Part shown: piece after piece, positions 47,640 through 59,799 of the stretch
How the letters are laid out: every line of letters starts with the position of its first letter
How positions within the stretch are numbered: position 1 is the first letter of the stretch
Origin: Elephas maximus indicus
Taxonomy: Eukaryota > Chordata > Mammalia > Proboscidea > Elephantidae
Length of the DNA stretch: 64,000 bases
NCBI RefSeq assembly: GCF_024166365.1
Contig: NC_064820.1
Span: forward strand, 65,697,501-65,761,500
Direction: 5' to 3'
Notes under the pieces: model-generated
The model's input: only the letters and a program-made list of their open reading frames with translations
Databases searched by the model: none
What the model was told of the DNA's origin: nothing
Made by a program: the position numbers and the translations under genes

Positions 47640-49110
47640 TTCCTTCAGTGCCCTAATTTTCTTTTCTCTTCCATGTCTGAATTTCTTGAAAGAGTGATTG
47701 CACTTAATTCATTTGTTCACCTTCCACTTCATTCTTCAATCCTAAACACTCTGGTCTCTGCCCATTACTCCACTGAAGCTGTACCTGTTAAGGATACCAG
47801 TGTGCCTAAATGCACTGGGTTCTTCTCATTCGTTATCTCATTTGACAGCCCAGCTGCACTCAACTCAGCTGACCACTCTTTCTTGTAACACAGCCTTAAC
47901 TTGGCTTTCATAAATCCTGGCCCTCCTTTTTCTCTTACCTCTCCAGTCATCTTTGTCAGGGTCACCCTCTTATACCCACTTTTTTTAATATATAATTTTA
48001 TTGGTTTTATTTTTGTTGAGAATATACACAGCAAAACATACACCAATTCAACAGTTTCTACATGTACCATTTAGTGACATTGATTATATTCTTTAAGTTG
48101 TGTAACCATTCTCATCCTCCTTTTCTGAGTTGTTCCTCAGAACATTAGCATAAATCCACGGCCCCCTAAGGTTCCTATATAATTTTTCAAGTTGCTGTTT
48201 CCAGTTTGATTCCATATTGGTAGTTCTTAAAAGAGCATAATGCTCAAGGCAGATATTTTTTACTGGTTAAGCTAAACTGTTTGGTTTTAAGAAGGCTTCA
48301 GGGGATATTTTTGGTTTAAGGTTTAACGCTTATGTCAGAACAATAATTTCAGGTGTTCATCTACCCTCCATAGCTCCAGGAAGTTTGGAATCCATGAGAA
48401 TTTGAAATTCTGTTCTTCATTTTATCCCTTTTTGATTAGGATTCTTGTATGAAATCTTTGATCAAAAAATTCAGTAATGGGTAGCCAGGCACCATCCTGT
48501 TCTCCTGATCTCATGGCAAAGAGGGAGTTTTTCCCCTTACCTTTTAAACAAGTTTCTACTCTCAGCATTCCATGTACCAGCTTCGTATTTTTACTTCTCC
48601 TGAGCTCCAGACTGCAGTAGTCCAACTGTTCACTTGATATCTTCATTTGCTTGCTATATTTGTATCTCAAACTTACTTTCTTCATCCCCAACCTGACTGT
48701 CCCTGTATGTCCCCTAGCTCTATAAATGGTACTACCATCCACTGAGTTGTTCAATCTAGGAAATTGTTACTGTCTTTATCAGTTGTACCTCCTCATTTCT
48801 CTTAAATGTAACCTCTCTTCATCTCTACTGCAACTACGAAGCATCATTGGTCTGGTTCATTGCATTAACTTTCTCTCTCTCTGTCTACCCTCACTATCCT
48901 CCGATTAACGCATCCTCCACACTGTTCCCAAATGAACTTTAAAGGGGAGTTATGATCATGTTCTTTCCCTTTTTCAAGGTACCTTATTGGTTTTTCATTA
49001 TTCTTAAGTCAAAGTCTAAGATTCTTACTGTTATCTAAAAGGCCCTTTGTGATCTGACCCTGACTACTTCTTTAATCGTCTGTCTTGCTCCCCCCACCTT
49101 GAAGAAACAT
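47640..49110 (+). mobile_element. Old interspersed repeat (L2-like), interrupted by a LINE 3' end
   Basis: CT-rich sequence at 47640-47980 and 48545-49110 includes CCAACCTGACTGTCCCTG, CATCCACTGAGTTGTTCAAT and AAAGGCCCTTTGTGATCTGA, the style of old L2-like or related repeats. The middle is occupied by the element at 47983-48535. The family assignment is tentative. Confidence 0.4.
47983..48535 (-). mobile_element. LINE 3' end (probable L1-type), antisense
   Basis: Begins with a T-rich tract, then TTTTGTTGAGAATATACACA, CAGTTTCTACATGTACCATT and AAGAAGGCTTCAGGGGATAT. A second, shorter piece with the same start lies at 54028-54095, and both begin with a T run, as expected for poly(A)-tailed retrotransposons in reverse. 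Confidence 0.55.
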
Positions 49111-49114
49111 GTTT

Positions 49115-49964
49115 CTGTTTTGATATCTAAAAGTTTTAGCATTAAAATTATAGGATGTAGTAGAATGGATGTTTTAGTTTTGAAATATTGCTTATTAAAT
49201 ATTATTCTTAATTTGCATGCATCCTTCATTCATATGTAGGCAGCTGAGTTTATGCACCATCAAATAAGATGGTGTAAGTTAGTTTCTGTAAACTGTAAAA
49301 TATTAATGTAAAATATTGTTTTTCTCCACTTTTTGCTCCCATCCATCATTCCTTTTTCTTCTGTGTACATGATGATAAAAGATACTACTACACATGTGGT
49401 AACAATTCTGTAGGAATGTGGGAGTAGAATGGATGTGATTTTCCAATTTCAAGTATCCTTTGAATGGGAAGCTAGGAAATTGTAAAGTAAACCATTGTGA
49501 TAGGAGCGATATGTTAAGAAGAAAAGGTTGCCTAGAACCAGGTCTTGATCATCTGTAGAGGTCTTTTTTACTTCTTTACTCCTGTGTCTTTAGCTTCCAA
49601 TTTAAAAGAACACAGTGACCAAAGGATTGTTTCCTGTTTTAATCTATGAATAAACTTGGTCAGTGTGCTATATTAACAGTGCTTCTGATTGGTGTTTATG
49701 CATTTTTCTAGAATCTTTCTGGCTGCAAGAGGAATGTTAATGCCAAATGCCAGTATTACCTGTGAGGAAGACCATTGTCTTTGATTGGAGTCATACAAAA
49801 ATGAAATAAAACGTTCTAGTTAAGCCATGAATCACACCACTGATACTCGGAACAAAATTCCCAAGATCAGAGTTGTTTCTTAAAGGTAAATAATCTCCCT
49901 AAAAATTTGTCTGTAAACTAGAGTTGACCCCATTAAAAATACCAGCTTTTTTTGTCTTAACATA
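49115..49964. other. Unannotated intron sequence
   Basis: AT-rich, no recognised feature. Confidence 0.4.
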
Positions 49965-51590
49965 CTGATGCAAAAATTAATATACAAATGGGCATACAAT
50001 AATAGCCAGGAACATTCTGAAAAAGAAGAATATTAAAAGAGGCAGAATTAGCACTATATATTGTTAAAAGAGAATATTAAGCTATAGTAATTAAAACTAT
50101 GTGATGAAGCACATGTATAGATCTATAGAGATAAAATGGAGACTAGAAAGAGACCCCAAAACACAGAGGACATGATAAAAGTGCATCTAAAATCAGTAGT
50201 GAAATTTATTCAGTAAGTGGTGTTGGGATAACTGGGTAGCTATCTGGGAAAAAAAAATAAAGTTGGATCTGTATTTCATACCTCCACCAGAATAAATTTT
50301 AGATGGATCAGATTTTAAATTTAAAAAGAAATACCACAAAAGAAATAGAGCTAAACAGGAGGAATTTTTTTTTTTTTTTGTGATTGAGAATGGAGGAGGT
50401 TTTTCCAACTTTAACATAAAATCCTGAAACTATAAAAGAATAATAATCATAAATCAGCATAAAAAGCAAAACTTTCTGAATACCAAAACTACCACAAGCA
50501 AAGTCAAAAGGCAAGTTGAAAAAATATTACAACTCATCAAAATAATGAGCTGATTTGCTCAATATGTAAAAATTTTCTACAAATCAATAGGAAAAAGACC
50601 AACAATTCTGTAGTAAAATGGACAAAGGATATGTATGGAGATTTCACAGGAAAGGAGAGATCCAAAACCAAATCCATTGCCATCCGTTCATTCCTACTCA
50701 TAGCAACCCTATAGGACACAGTAGATCTGCCCCAAAGGGCTTCCAAGGCTGTGGATCTTTATGGAACTCCTTCGGAGCAGCTGGTACGTTCAAACCACTG
50801 ACCTTTAGGTTAGCAGCCAAGCGCTTTTAACCATTGCACCACCAGGGCACCTGAAGGAGAGATACATGGCTCTAAAACATGTGAAGTTAAGGTGCCCAAC
50901 CTTATTTAAAAGAGAAATGCAAATTAAACCTACACCTGAAACCAATTTCAAAAAAATTTATCACACTGGTAAAAATAAAAAAATGAGCACATAGTTAGCC
51001 AGACTGTCGAAATAGGCACTCATGCATTGCTGGTGGGAATGTAAATTGGTAGGCCTTATGGAGGATAGTTTGACAGGACCCATCAGAATTATAAATGTAC
51101 AGACCTCTGTGACCCAACAGTTCCACAGTCTAGGAATTTATTTTATTATAAATTGTAATGGGGTATGCTCAGAGCTTATTGAAGCTTTATTTGTAGTAGC
51201 AAACATTGGAAACAACCTTAATTTTCATTATAGGAGAATGATTAAATAAACTGTGGTCCATCCACATAATGGAATACAGTGCAGTTATTAAAAAATGAGG
51301 AACCTCTGTGTAGTGGTATGGAATGATGTACGTATTTGTAAATGAAAAAGTATAAAAAATCAAGGTATAAAATTAGCGTGTGTTATGGTGCCATTTATAT
51401 AGAAAGGAGAAAATAAATATACATGTATATGGGCATTTCATATATTACTTGTGTATGCATACAACATCTTTGGAAGGATTTACAAGAAAATGATAACGTT
51501 GCCTTGGGAGGGGTTGGGGGACAAGGATACACTTTTGTACTCTTCGAGTTTTAAATCGTTATAAAATATAAAAATTAAAAAGTTAAATAC
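49965..51590 (+). mobile_element. L1 LINE 3' end, split by an AfroSINE
   Basis: Sense L1: AATAGCCAGGAACATTCTGA and GTGGTGTTGGGATAACTGGG from the end of ORF2, ATTGCTGGTGGGAATGTAAA and ATGGAATACAGTGCAG from the 3' region, and an A-rich end. Frames are destroyed. The AfroSINE at 50662-50853 is inserted with a clean 10-bp duplication, so the L1 is older. Confidence 0.85.
50662..50853 (-). mobile_element. AfroSINE (long form) inserted in L1, with target-site duplication
   Basis: AAAACCAAATCCATTGCCAT tail complement, ATAGCAACCCTATAGGACAC, CTTTAGGTTAGCAGCC, head complement TGCACCACCAGGGCACC. AAGGAGAGAT is found at 50652-50661 and 50854-50863 and restores continuous L1 sequence when the SINE is removed. 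Confidence 0.94.
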
Positions 51591-51594
51591 AGAG

Positions 51595-53440
51595 TAGTTT
51601 GGAAGTGAACATTGAACCTGTATCTTCAGTTTATTATCAATTCAGAAATGTTTTTATTTCTTACTGGAAATTGTTGGGCTAGACCTTGTGAGGGGAATTC
51701 TTTTTTATCTTGGGAGCAATCTTTTGGCTTTGAGAAGTGTTTTATTGCTTCTCTTTTCCTTTAAATCTTTATTGTCTAAACTACTGCACAGAAGTAGACT
51801 GTCATCTTAAAATTGTAGGAATTTATTTGTGGCCGAGTAATACATTGCCTGTTACAGCTTCGTTTTTCCAAAGGGTCCTTAGACTAGTTTTGAGCTGATA
51901 ACTGTATGAAGACAAATAATTTAATACCACAAAAAAGAGAAACCCTTTTCTTCTAGTGCATATCTGAAAACAGCTGCTTTTTTCTTAACGTTGGTTTTTG
52001 CCTTGTGAATGGTATCTTTCATGTGGGATAGATTATATTTGAATTCATCCTTTATAGAATATCAAATAATAGCTAGAATTAAGCAGGATGAACCTTCCAA
52101 TATACAATGCCTTCCCAGGAAAACAAACGTTCCCTCCAAAAATTGTTTTACTGTGGTGATACACTGAATACGAAAATACGCACATCTGCAGACTGACATT
52201 ATTAGTACGTCCAAGTCCTGGGGTAGCTAGGAGATCCAGTTATTGCCATTCAAAAGGAGCTAAAAATTGTGAGCATGCTTTGGAAAAGGACTATTAGCTA
52301 TGCAAATGCCAAGTTACATCTGATAGACAGCAAGCAAAATGTTAAGCCTGTTTGTGTGATATTTAAGATGAGAAAATGGCTTTGCCTGTTCTCTTTGACT
52401 TTGAATAGCCTTAGCGCAATTATGTTCTGCTTATCACTCTGTCCTCAGACTATATTTTGTATCACTCTATCCTCAGACTAGATTTTGTATAGCTTTAAAT
52501 TATTCTCAGAATTTGACAGTCAGTAGTACCGTATCTTGCAGTAGCGCCCCAATAGTTGCCCTAACAGTTAAGTTCTTCTGTAGAGTGGCTTTCTCAATGC
52601 ATTTAATCTAGTTTTTTGAAAATATTAGTACTGTAATATTCATTCATGGTTTGTAGAACTTCAAAATCTTGGCAAAACTGAGGATATCGAGTGTATAGCA
52701 CCAGAGTCAACATCCTTCTGAGAAGTGAGTACAGCCTGAGAGTCCCTTCTAGATGTCACATCAGGAGGTGAAGGTACAGGAAATGCTGAGCTAGTACTAG
52801 GTGAGATTGTCTGGCACGTAGTAGGTGCTCAAGAAATATTTGTTTATTGAAAAATGTTGACTGGAGGGAAGAGATTAAGACTATTAAGTCTTCTGCCAGT
52901 GAAGCCTTTTGTGGTGTCTTTGGTTTTTGGGGGCAGTGTTTACCAGCCCTTGGTTTAGAACTGTTATTGCAAGGGTAAGCTCATTCATGTGTTCACAAAC
53001 AGTTATTGTTTCTTATAGTATGTAATAGATATATTACCCTACAAGAGTCATTTTAAAAGAATATTGTTATATTTTTTTAAAAGTGAAAATCATCTCCACA
53101 TTTTTCTTTTGCATGAGATTATATAGGATTTACTTAAAGTACAAAGTACAACTGTCCTGGACAAATAGGTCAAAGTCAACTAATGTTGCATTTCCATATC
53201 CTGGCTTTATCTTAAAGTATGAAGGAAGACACATACATGCTTGAGTGGTGAGCAGTTGTTTGTAATTTACTTTGTTCTAGTCTGGGGCATATGACCTCTT
53301 GGCTGTGGAGAACTAACTTACAGTATATCACTTCTTTGATCACTGAAGTGATATATGTTTCCCTGATGTTTGGCTGGAACTCCATATAGTCAACCTCTTG
53401 AGTGCAAGAAGAAGGGTTTGTTTTTTTTTTTCCTGCCTTT
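51595..53440. other. Unannotated intron sequence
   Basis: AT-rich. At about 52795-52850 a piece with GGCACGTAGTAGGTGCTC and a TTTGTTTATTGA end resembles an L2/MIR 3' terminus. A 23-bp near-repeat lies at about 52436-52485 (ATCACTCT..TCCTCAGACTA twice). No gene recognised. Confidence 0.4.
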
Positions 53441-53453
53441 GGTAATTGAGGCA

Positions 53454-53641
53454 GGAACCCTGGTGGCACAGTGGTTGAAAGGTCAGCGGTTCAAACCTAT
53501 CAGCCGCTTCTCAGGAGAAAGATGTGGTAGTCTGCTTCTGGAAAGATTTACATCATTGGAAATCCTATGGGGCAGTTCTGTTTCTGTCCGATAGTGTTGA
53601 TATGAGTCTGAATTGACTTGATGGCAGTGGGTTTGGTTTTC
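53454..53641 (+). mobile_element. AfroSINE (long form) with target-site duplication
   Basis: Head GAACCCTGGTGGCACAGTGG, long-form GATGTGGTAGTCTGCTTCTG, CCTATGGGGCAGTTCTG, tail AGTGGGTTTGGTTTTC. TAATTGAGGCA flanks it at 53443-53453 and 53642-53652. Confidence 0.94.
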
Positions 53642-53663
53642 TAATTGAGGCATTCATGCAAAC

Positions 53664-53876
53664 CCAAAAAAAACCAAACCAAACCCACTGCCGTTGAGTC
53701 CATTCTGACTCAGTGACCCTGTAGGACAGGGTAGAACTGTCCCAAAGGGTTTCCAAGTCTTTAAATCTTTATGGAAGCAGACTTCCACATTTTTCTCCTG
53801 TGGATCTGGTGGTGGATTCCAACTGCCCATCTTTCAGTTAGCAGCTGAGTGCTTAACTACCGCGCCCCCAGGGCTT
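53664..53876 (-). mobile_element. AfroSINE (long form), inverted partner of the previous copy
   Basis: AAACCAAACCAAACCCACTG tail complement, TAGAACTGTCCCAAAGGG, AGACTTCCACATTTTTCTCC, head complement CGCGCCCCCAGGGCTTC. With the copy at 53454 it forms a converging inverted repeat with about 22 bp between the tails. Confidence 0.92.
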
Positions 53877-53879
53877 CTT

Positions 53880-54764
53880 GACATTCCCCCAGTGTGGAAT
53901 AAATGGATCCCTCCATCACAGTGCTTTAGGTAGTTTACTTCTGTGTGGATAACTATGATAGAATCCATTGAAAATAAACAAAGTTTACTAGAACTTTTCA
54001 TATACAAGTGCAGTGTGGATAGCTTTCCTTTTTTTTTTTTTAATTATTTATTTTTGTTGTTGAGAATATACACAGCAGAACATAACACCAGCGGAATGTG
54101 GATATCTTTCTTGATGTAACAGATGAAGTTGGCTGTAGCTAACATGTGCTACGTTAATAAAGGTCCACCTGCTAATTTTTTTTATTCTTTGTTGAGGGAT
54201 ACAAAGTAGAGTGATAATGATACGGGAGGAAAATGAGAACTGGAATGCAGGCCAAAAGCTGGTCTGTTACAGATGAATGCAGCCAAGACTGAGAAGCTTC
54301 GTGTTCATCTGATAGACAAGTGTGGCTGGTGATTGTTTGGTCTTGTGGGCTCTCTCATGCACATTCTGTTTCTCCCCACACATAGCTGTCAGTCATTTGG
54401 TGATAAAATAGCCAGAACACAGGTCTTTTGCATTTTGGAATGAAAAGAAATACTCCTTTCCACCTCAACGTTTCTGATTGTTTTCACGAAGGAGTTATGT
54501 GAGTACCTTACTGCCCTTGCCTTTGACACGCCTTTCAACATTTGTGATCTTGTGAGCTGCATCTTTATTATGCTCAGGGACTCAGCTATAGTTACATAGC
54601 ATCAGAACCAAAGTTAACTGGACTCTAATGGTACTAACAATTCTGTCATTCTTTGGCAGGTTCCTCCTAAGCATTACACCAGACAGCACTAAAGTAGGGA
54701 TGCCTTATGTGCAAAAGAAACTTGGTGTTTGGTGTGGGGGTGAGGTAGGTAGGAAATTAAGGGC
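53880..54764. other. Unannotated intron sequence
   Basis: Includes a short antisense LINE end at 54028-54095 (T run, then TTGTTGAGAATATACACAGC) related to 47983-48535. Otherwise nothing recognised. Confidence 0.4.
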
Positions 54765-54892
54765 ACTACCTGGCAGGCGATCTGTTCCCATAGAGATTAC
54801 AGCCTAGGAAGACCTATGGGGGGCAATTCTCTGTCACATAAGGTCGCTGTGAGTTGGAATCGACTGGACAGCACATGACAACAATATGCATT
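54765..54892 (+). mobile_element. AfroSINE, older variant, 5'-truncated
   Basis: CCCATAGAGATTACAGCC, CTATGGGGGGCAATTCTC, AAGGTCGCTGTGAGTTGGAA and the terminus GACAGCACATGACAACAATA. Confidence 0.82.
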
Positions 54893-56054
54893 GGATTGAA
54901 ATACACGGTGTTTAAAAAGTCGGGAAACATGACAAATTTACTTTTAAACAGTATGTTAGTTTCACTTTCAGATAATATGCTCAGTATATTTTTCTTTAAC
55001 CTCCAAATACATTTTCAGGTAAAGTTCCTTTAAATTTAAAGCAATTAGTCCCGTTCTTAATCTGAAAGAAGTACAATAAGTAGAGTGTACAAAAAGTTTG
55101 CATATACAGGGAAAGTAGTGTGCTTATTGATGGAGCAATTTTTAAAAATAAGTTTATCCAATGGTTTTTAAATTTGCCAACACTCTGTATTTTGCTCTAC
55201 CTAGGATTTGTTTTCCTTTCAAGTTTCAGGTGTAGTGCTAAAATAACTTTTTACAGTAAACAAAGGGACCAGGCAGCTGACAAGCACTTCCTGTCCTCAT
55301 TGGCTTAAAGATCTTTTGGGAAACTTGGAGATGGGGGGGTGATGAAAGGCAGTTGCTGGGAGAAGAGAATGGTGTGGCTGGCTGGCTTTTTCTTTTCACT
55401 CCAACAGCTGGCTCTAGTAATAACTGAAATCTTTATTTTCTTTTTCAGTGAATGAAGATATGGGAAAGTTGATGATTCTAGCATAAGAATATTAACATTT
55501 CTTACTTTAATCTGGTACCTACAGATGTATAAAGTTTTTCTTGTACTTGTTAATGTCTTTTTGAATTGGTTTAAGTAAATACATCATCTTATTTAGAGAA
55601 ATGAAAACATGATGCTGAAGTTAGTAATATTTGAGAAAAATTTCTACTTTAATGAGTCCTAAAAAATTTACCAGGTAAGGACCGGGTTTACAGTCCTAAA
55701 ATGATGCTCTCCTTGCGTCATTTATTGATAGGAAGCCTTTCAGACCGAGTAAAAGCTGTTAGGACAAGCATGGTGGTGAAAAGTGTTCCTAGCCCTGTAA
55801 GCCTGGGTAGGAGGAAAGAAGAGTCACGAGGAGTAACGAATATCATCACCCTCACAAAACCTTATGAACGATCGCTTTAATATTGTACAGCTGAATCCAA
55901 ATTCATGAGATGATAGGATTTAGAAAATGTTAAGCTTGATAGGTGACCCATTTGGCTAATTTTTGAGGGATGTTGTTTCTGTTTGCTGGCATGAAACTCA
56001 AGCTGCTGGAGTGATTTTGAATTTAGATAGAATGTTGGAACATTTTGTCCCCCA

Positions 56055-56070
56055 AATTAATTAATTAATT
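56055..56070. repeat. (AATT)n short repeat
   Basis: Four AATT units, a perfect palindrome-rich stretch. Confidence 0.85.
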
Positions 56071-56537
56071 AGATCCATTGACCTTTACCACATGGAAATG
56101 ACTTTTCCAAGTCTCTTCGTATTTTAACACTTTTCCCCTAAAACTTGGAAAAATCTTATGAGGAACCTCCTGCAGTTAGGGGGTTGGACCAGGTGGTGTC
56201 TGAGGCCCCTACTGTCTCTAAGGTGCAGTGCATTCCCTTGTCCCAAATGGTAGAGCACCATGGACACGGGACAACATGTTTACTGGCTACTGGTGTTTGA
56301 TATATTCTGTTTAAGCAGGCAGTTATATTTTGAGAAAGATGTTCATCGAAAGTGGTAAAAATAGAAATATTTCAATGTTTAAAGGGTTCCGCCAAGCCAG
56401 TGTTGTACTCTGGCATTGTTAGGGAAATGCATGGCTCCCTCTTAAATTTTAAACCGCTTTTATAGATCTCCGTAGTTGAAGCTTAACTATTTCAGGGCAG
56501 GGTGATGACAAAAGTCATCATAATTTGTTAGGAAGAA

Positions 56538-56682
56538 CACTTGGCTTTGTAGTTAGATAGAACTGGGTTTGAATTCTGGTTCTAGCACTTACTACTTTTG
56601 TGTCGCAGAGCGCATCTAACTTTTCTGTGCCTCAGTTGCTTTAACTGAGCTAATTTTACATTGCGTCAAGGCACTCTATCAG
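56538..56682 (+). mobile_element. MIR SINE fragment
   Basis: ACTTGGCTTTGTAGTTAGAT, CTGGGTTTGAATTCTGGTTC and TCTGTGCCTCAGTTGC follow the MIR head and core. Confidence 0.75.
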
Positions 56683-58969
56683 CATGAATGCTCCTTCCCC
56701 CTCTTGTTTCGTGATGGAATGCACATACTGAATGTGTATTCTGTACAGCATGTACTATCTCACATCAACCAGACAGAGTCATTTACTTGGCTCCCCCACT
56801 GAAAATCCACCTGGAACTTTGTCCGTTTGGGAGCCTGTTCTCAGCTCGTATGTGCCAGGGGCGTTGGGGTGTGCATGACCCTGCTAGCTATAGTGAGCCT
56901 GTGCACTCACTTGGGTTTTGTGGCGCAGCTAACCTGGCTCTTTGTCTTCTGAATAGAGACAAATACTCCTGGACCCCCGATGCCCAGGAGAGCTTGATTT
57001 ATGGCCAGCTCAGGATATGGGGGTTTGCTCTGGGGGTTCTTGTGCCACCTCAGGGGAGAGCTCTTCCTATAATCATAGAAGATAATGGGAACAGTGGCAT
57101 TGTTGCCCAGCAATTGAACCTCTCTCAAGCTAAAGATGGGAAATATTTGAGGTCTAGTCTGCATTTGGCTTTTATACATTACATAGTAATTGGGAACACA
57201 TTTTTATGCTTTGAAGTTGTGAAAAGCTCTCCTGCCTACATTCCAAATTGATGTCTGTCTTCCCTGGGCATGCCGTTTGTTTACAGTACTACGTCAGGGA
57301 AACAGACCTCAGAGAGGCCTTTGGTTTATCCCCAGTGCATCAGTGGACATTTCTCTTATTGCTTCTGAGTGATTTTGCTTTTGCTTTTGTGCCTTTAAGG
57401 TTGCAGTCTTTTTCTCTGTCAGTTTAAAACAAGGATTAATACTTTCTTAGCTTGAGCTGTGGCTATTTTACATAGATTGGTGATTGTAAAGCCTTTTCTG
57501 AACAGGTGTGGGGCAATGAATAGCCATTTTAATTTCATTTTTTTGGATTTACATTTTTTATAACCTCCTTTGCAACAAATGGTGAAACTGCACGTGCACA
57601 CTCATTGCCAGTCAGCAGCTAATGGTTTTTCCGTACTTCCCAGCTGCTCATCATGGGCACAGCTGACAAAACCAGACGAGCCTTTCCAGTAAGGTGAGCT
57701 GAGCTGGCGTTTGAGTAGGACAGAGGGCTTTGGTGTAGAATTAGGGCTTTGACAAAGTGAACAAATGTAAAGGCAGCTGAAAACTTGAGTGTTGCTAATC
57801 AGGAATATATTTTGAGATTCTGAAGTTTCCAGACCACATGCATACTTAGGAAAAAATAACCCACCAACTTGTGGGTTAATAGATTTTCCTGTTTTAAAAA
57901 TCCTTTTGTGGGGGTTTTAAAAATGTTTTTCATACCTATGAACATGTTACTTTCTCAAAGAACATTACTAGTGCTCATTTTCTCATATTTTTGTATCTTA
58001 TGATTTATTTTTGAGCCTCTTTGCCCATGTGCCTCTCTATCTGACTCACTCAATTATGGCAGGTTTTCCTTATCTTTAGTGGCTAAGACTTTTAATGTTG
58101 GTATTTATGAAATACTCTTGATAATGAGCACTGCATAGAATTCCAAGGGGCTTGTTTTGATTATTGAGTGTTTACTTCTCTACTGGTAGTTGCTTGTGTC
58201 TGAAAATGGCCTTCTACAGTAGATTGGCCATCTGCTTTTGGGGGAAATCTATGCCTTCACCAGATAAGCAAAGGGATTAAGATATAGTAAATTTGCTACC
58301 CCAACCAAATAGCATGTTTTCATCTTGCATGCAGTAGCACTTAAGTTCCTGAAACCAGGGCTGTGCCCATTCCATGTTCTCTTCCATGTCTCATGCTGGA
58401 GAAACTTACGGTTATTTTATTTAACATTTCTGTACCAATTTAAATAAACGGAATATTTTAAATGTAGGAAATAGAAAAAAAGGGTAAAATAAAATTTGTG
58501 AGGTTCAAATGTGTAAGTTACATAGTAGGAAAATGCTTTTTAAATTCATTGGGTGCTTATAGCAGACTGTATTCCATAGAGCTGTAAGGCAAAAGTACTT
58601 CAGGTGTTGAACACTCTACAAAAGTATTTAAAATTAGTTTGAATTAATGTCCTGTCAAAGCTATTTTTTGAAAAACTAAACAAAACCCCCAGAAAACTCC
58701 CAAACCATCTTTTTTTTTCTCGCGGTTCATTTACTTTTTGAAAGGTAGAAGAGGGAGCAGGCCACATTTCAAAACTTTGTGTGATGGACATAACTCCTGA
58801 AAGCCCACTATTAGCGGAGCAGCTTCATGCATACCGAAAGGTTCTTTAATATGTAAATATTCTGGATTTGACTGTGTTTTCAAATCAGGAAATATTTGGA
58901 AAGACTTAAAAGTGACTCCCTTGTTCTAGGAGAGGCTTGTTTGAAGTGTTCATAGCAAACTTACTGGGT

Positions 58970-58989
58970 GATGATGATGATGATGATGA
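58970..58989. repeat. (GAT)n microsatellite
   Basis: Six GAT units immediately before the LTR piece at 58990. Confidence 0.85.
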
Positions 58990-59064
58990 GAAAATAAATT
59001 TCTATTTGTTAAAGCCATCCACTTGTGGTATTTCTGTTATAGCAGCACTGGATAACTAAGACAC
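58990..59064 (+). mobile_element. MaLR-type LTR 3' end
   Basis: AAAATAAATTTCTATTTG, CCACTTGTGGTATTTCTG and TTATAGCAGCACTGGATAAC followed by TAAGACAC match the last about 75 bp of MLT1/MST-type LTRs. A noncoding remnant. Confidence 0.75.
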
Positions 59065-59307
59065 ACAATGACTCCAAAAATTTATGCCCTTAACCACTTC
59101 ATTGTGTAGAACTAAGAGAGAGGCTTTGGGTTCGGGTTTCCTGGGTTAGAATAATAACTTTGGGCTATTTGCTACTAGGAAACTTTAAAATGGAAATCCA
59201 TACTGTCTGTTTAAAAATAGGAATAATTATGAAATTTCACAACTGAACTTGGTTCGGTAGTTATCAGAAAGACTTTGCCTTTACCTGTCTTAAAGCAGTG
59301 TAGATCA

Positions 59308-59485
59308 AACCAGCCAAAACCAAACCCACCAAAACCAAACCCACTGCCATCGAGTCGATTCCGACTCATAGCGACCGTATAGGACAGAGTAGAACTACCC
59401 CATAGAGTTTCCAAGGAGCTCCTGGTGGATTTGAACTGCCGGACTCTTGGTTAGCAGCCGCATGCCACCAGGGTTTCTGTCATTC
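59308..59485 (-). mobile_element. AfroSINE with target-site duplication
   Basis: A-rich tail complement with two AAAACCAAACCCAC units, then ATCGAGTCGATTCCGACTC, one of the least diverged copies in the window. TAGATCA lies on both sides (59301-59307, 59486-59492). A few head bases are lost. Confidence 0.93.
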
Positions 59486-59799
59486 TAGATCAGTGTCTAT
59501 TCTTTGTGACTTAAAGGTCTGTAAATGCATTGTGGCATACTGGGACACACGTCCCCAAACTCATTTGTAGAGGAGAAAGGAAAAAACGACGAAGGCAGTG
59601 CAACTGTGGTTTGTCCTGCCTTTGAGGCATTCTTCGGGGCTCCTAGTCAGGGCCTGTCCCTTTAAAAAGGTTCCCTTCTCAGAGACTCCCTTTCATGATG
59701 CACCACACTTAAGTACTCAAGTAGAAGCACATGGTTTTCTTGCAGCTTTAAGAACCAGGAGTTCCAACAGGTTTGTTCTGGTTCAAACCCCTTCTGAGA

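Larger units (their letters stand above)
54900..58965. other. Repeat-poor intron segment with the longest intronic open frame
   Basis: About 4 kb with only one recognisable repeat, a MIR at 56538-56682. A 154-codon open frame lies at 56787-57251 (+). Its translation resembles no family I know, and no splice or promoter signal supports it. The low repeat density might reflect selection against insertions in a regulatory region, or chance. Confidence 0.4.
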
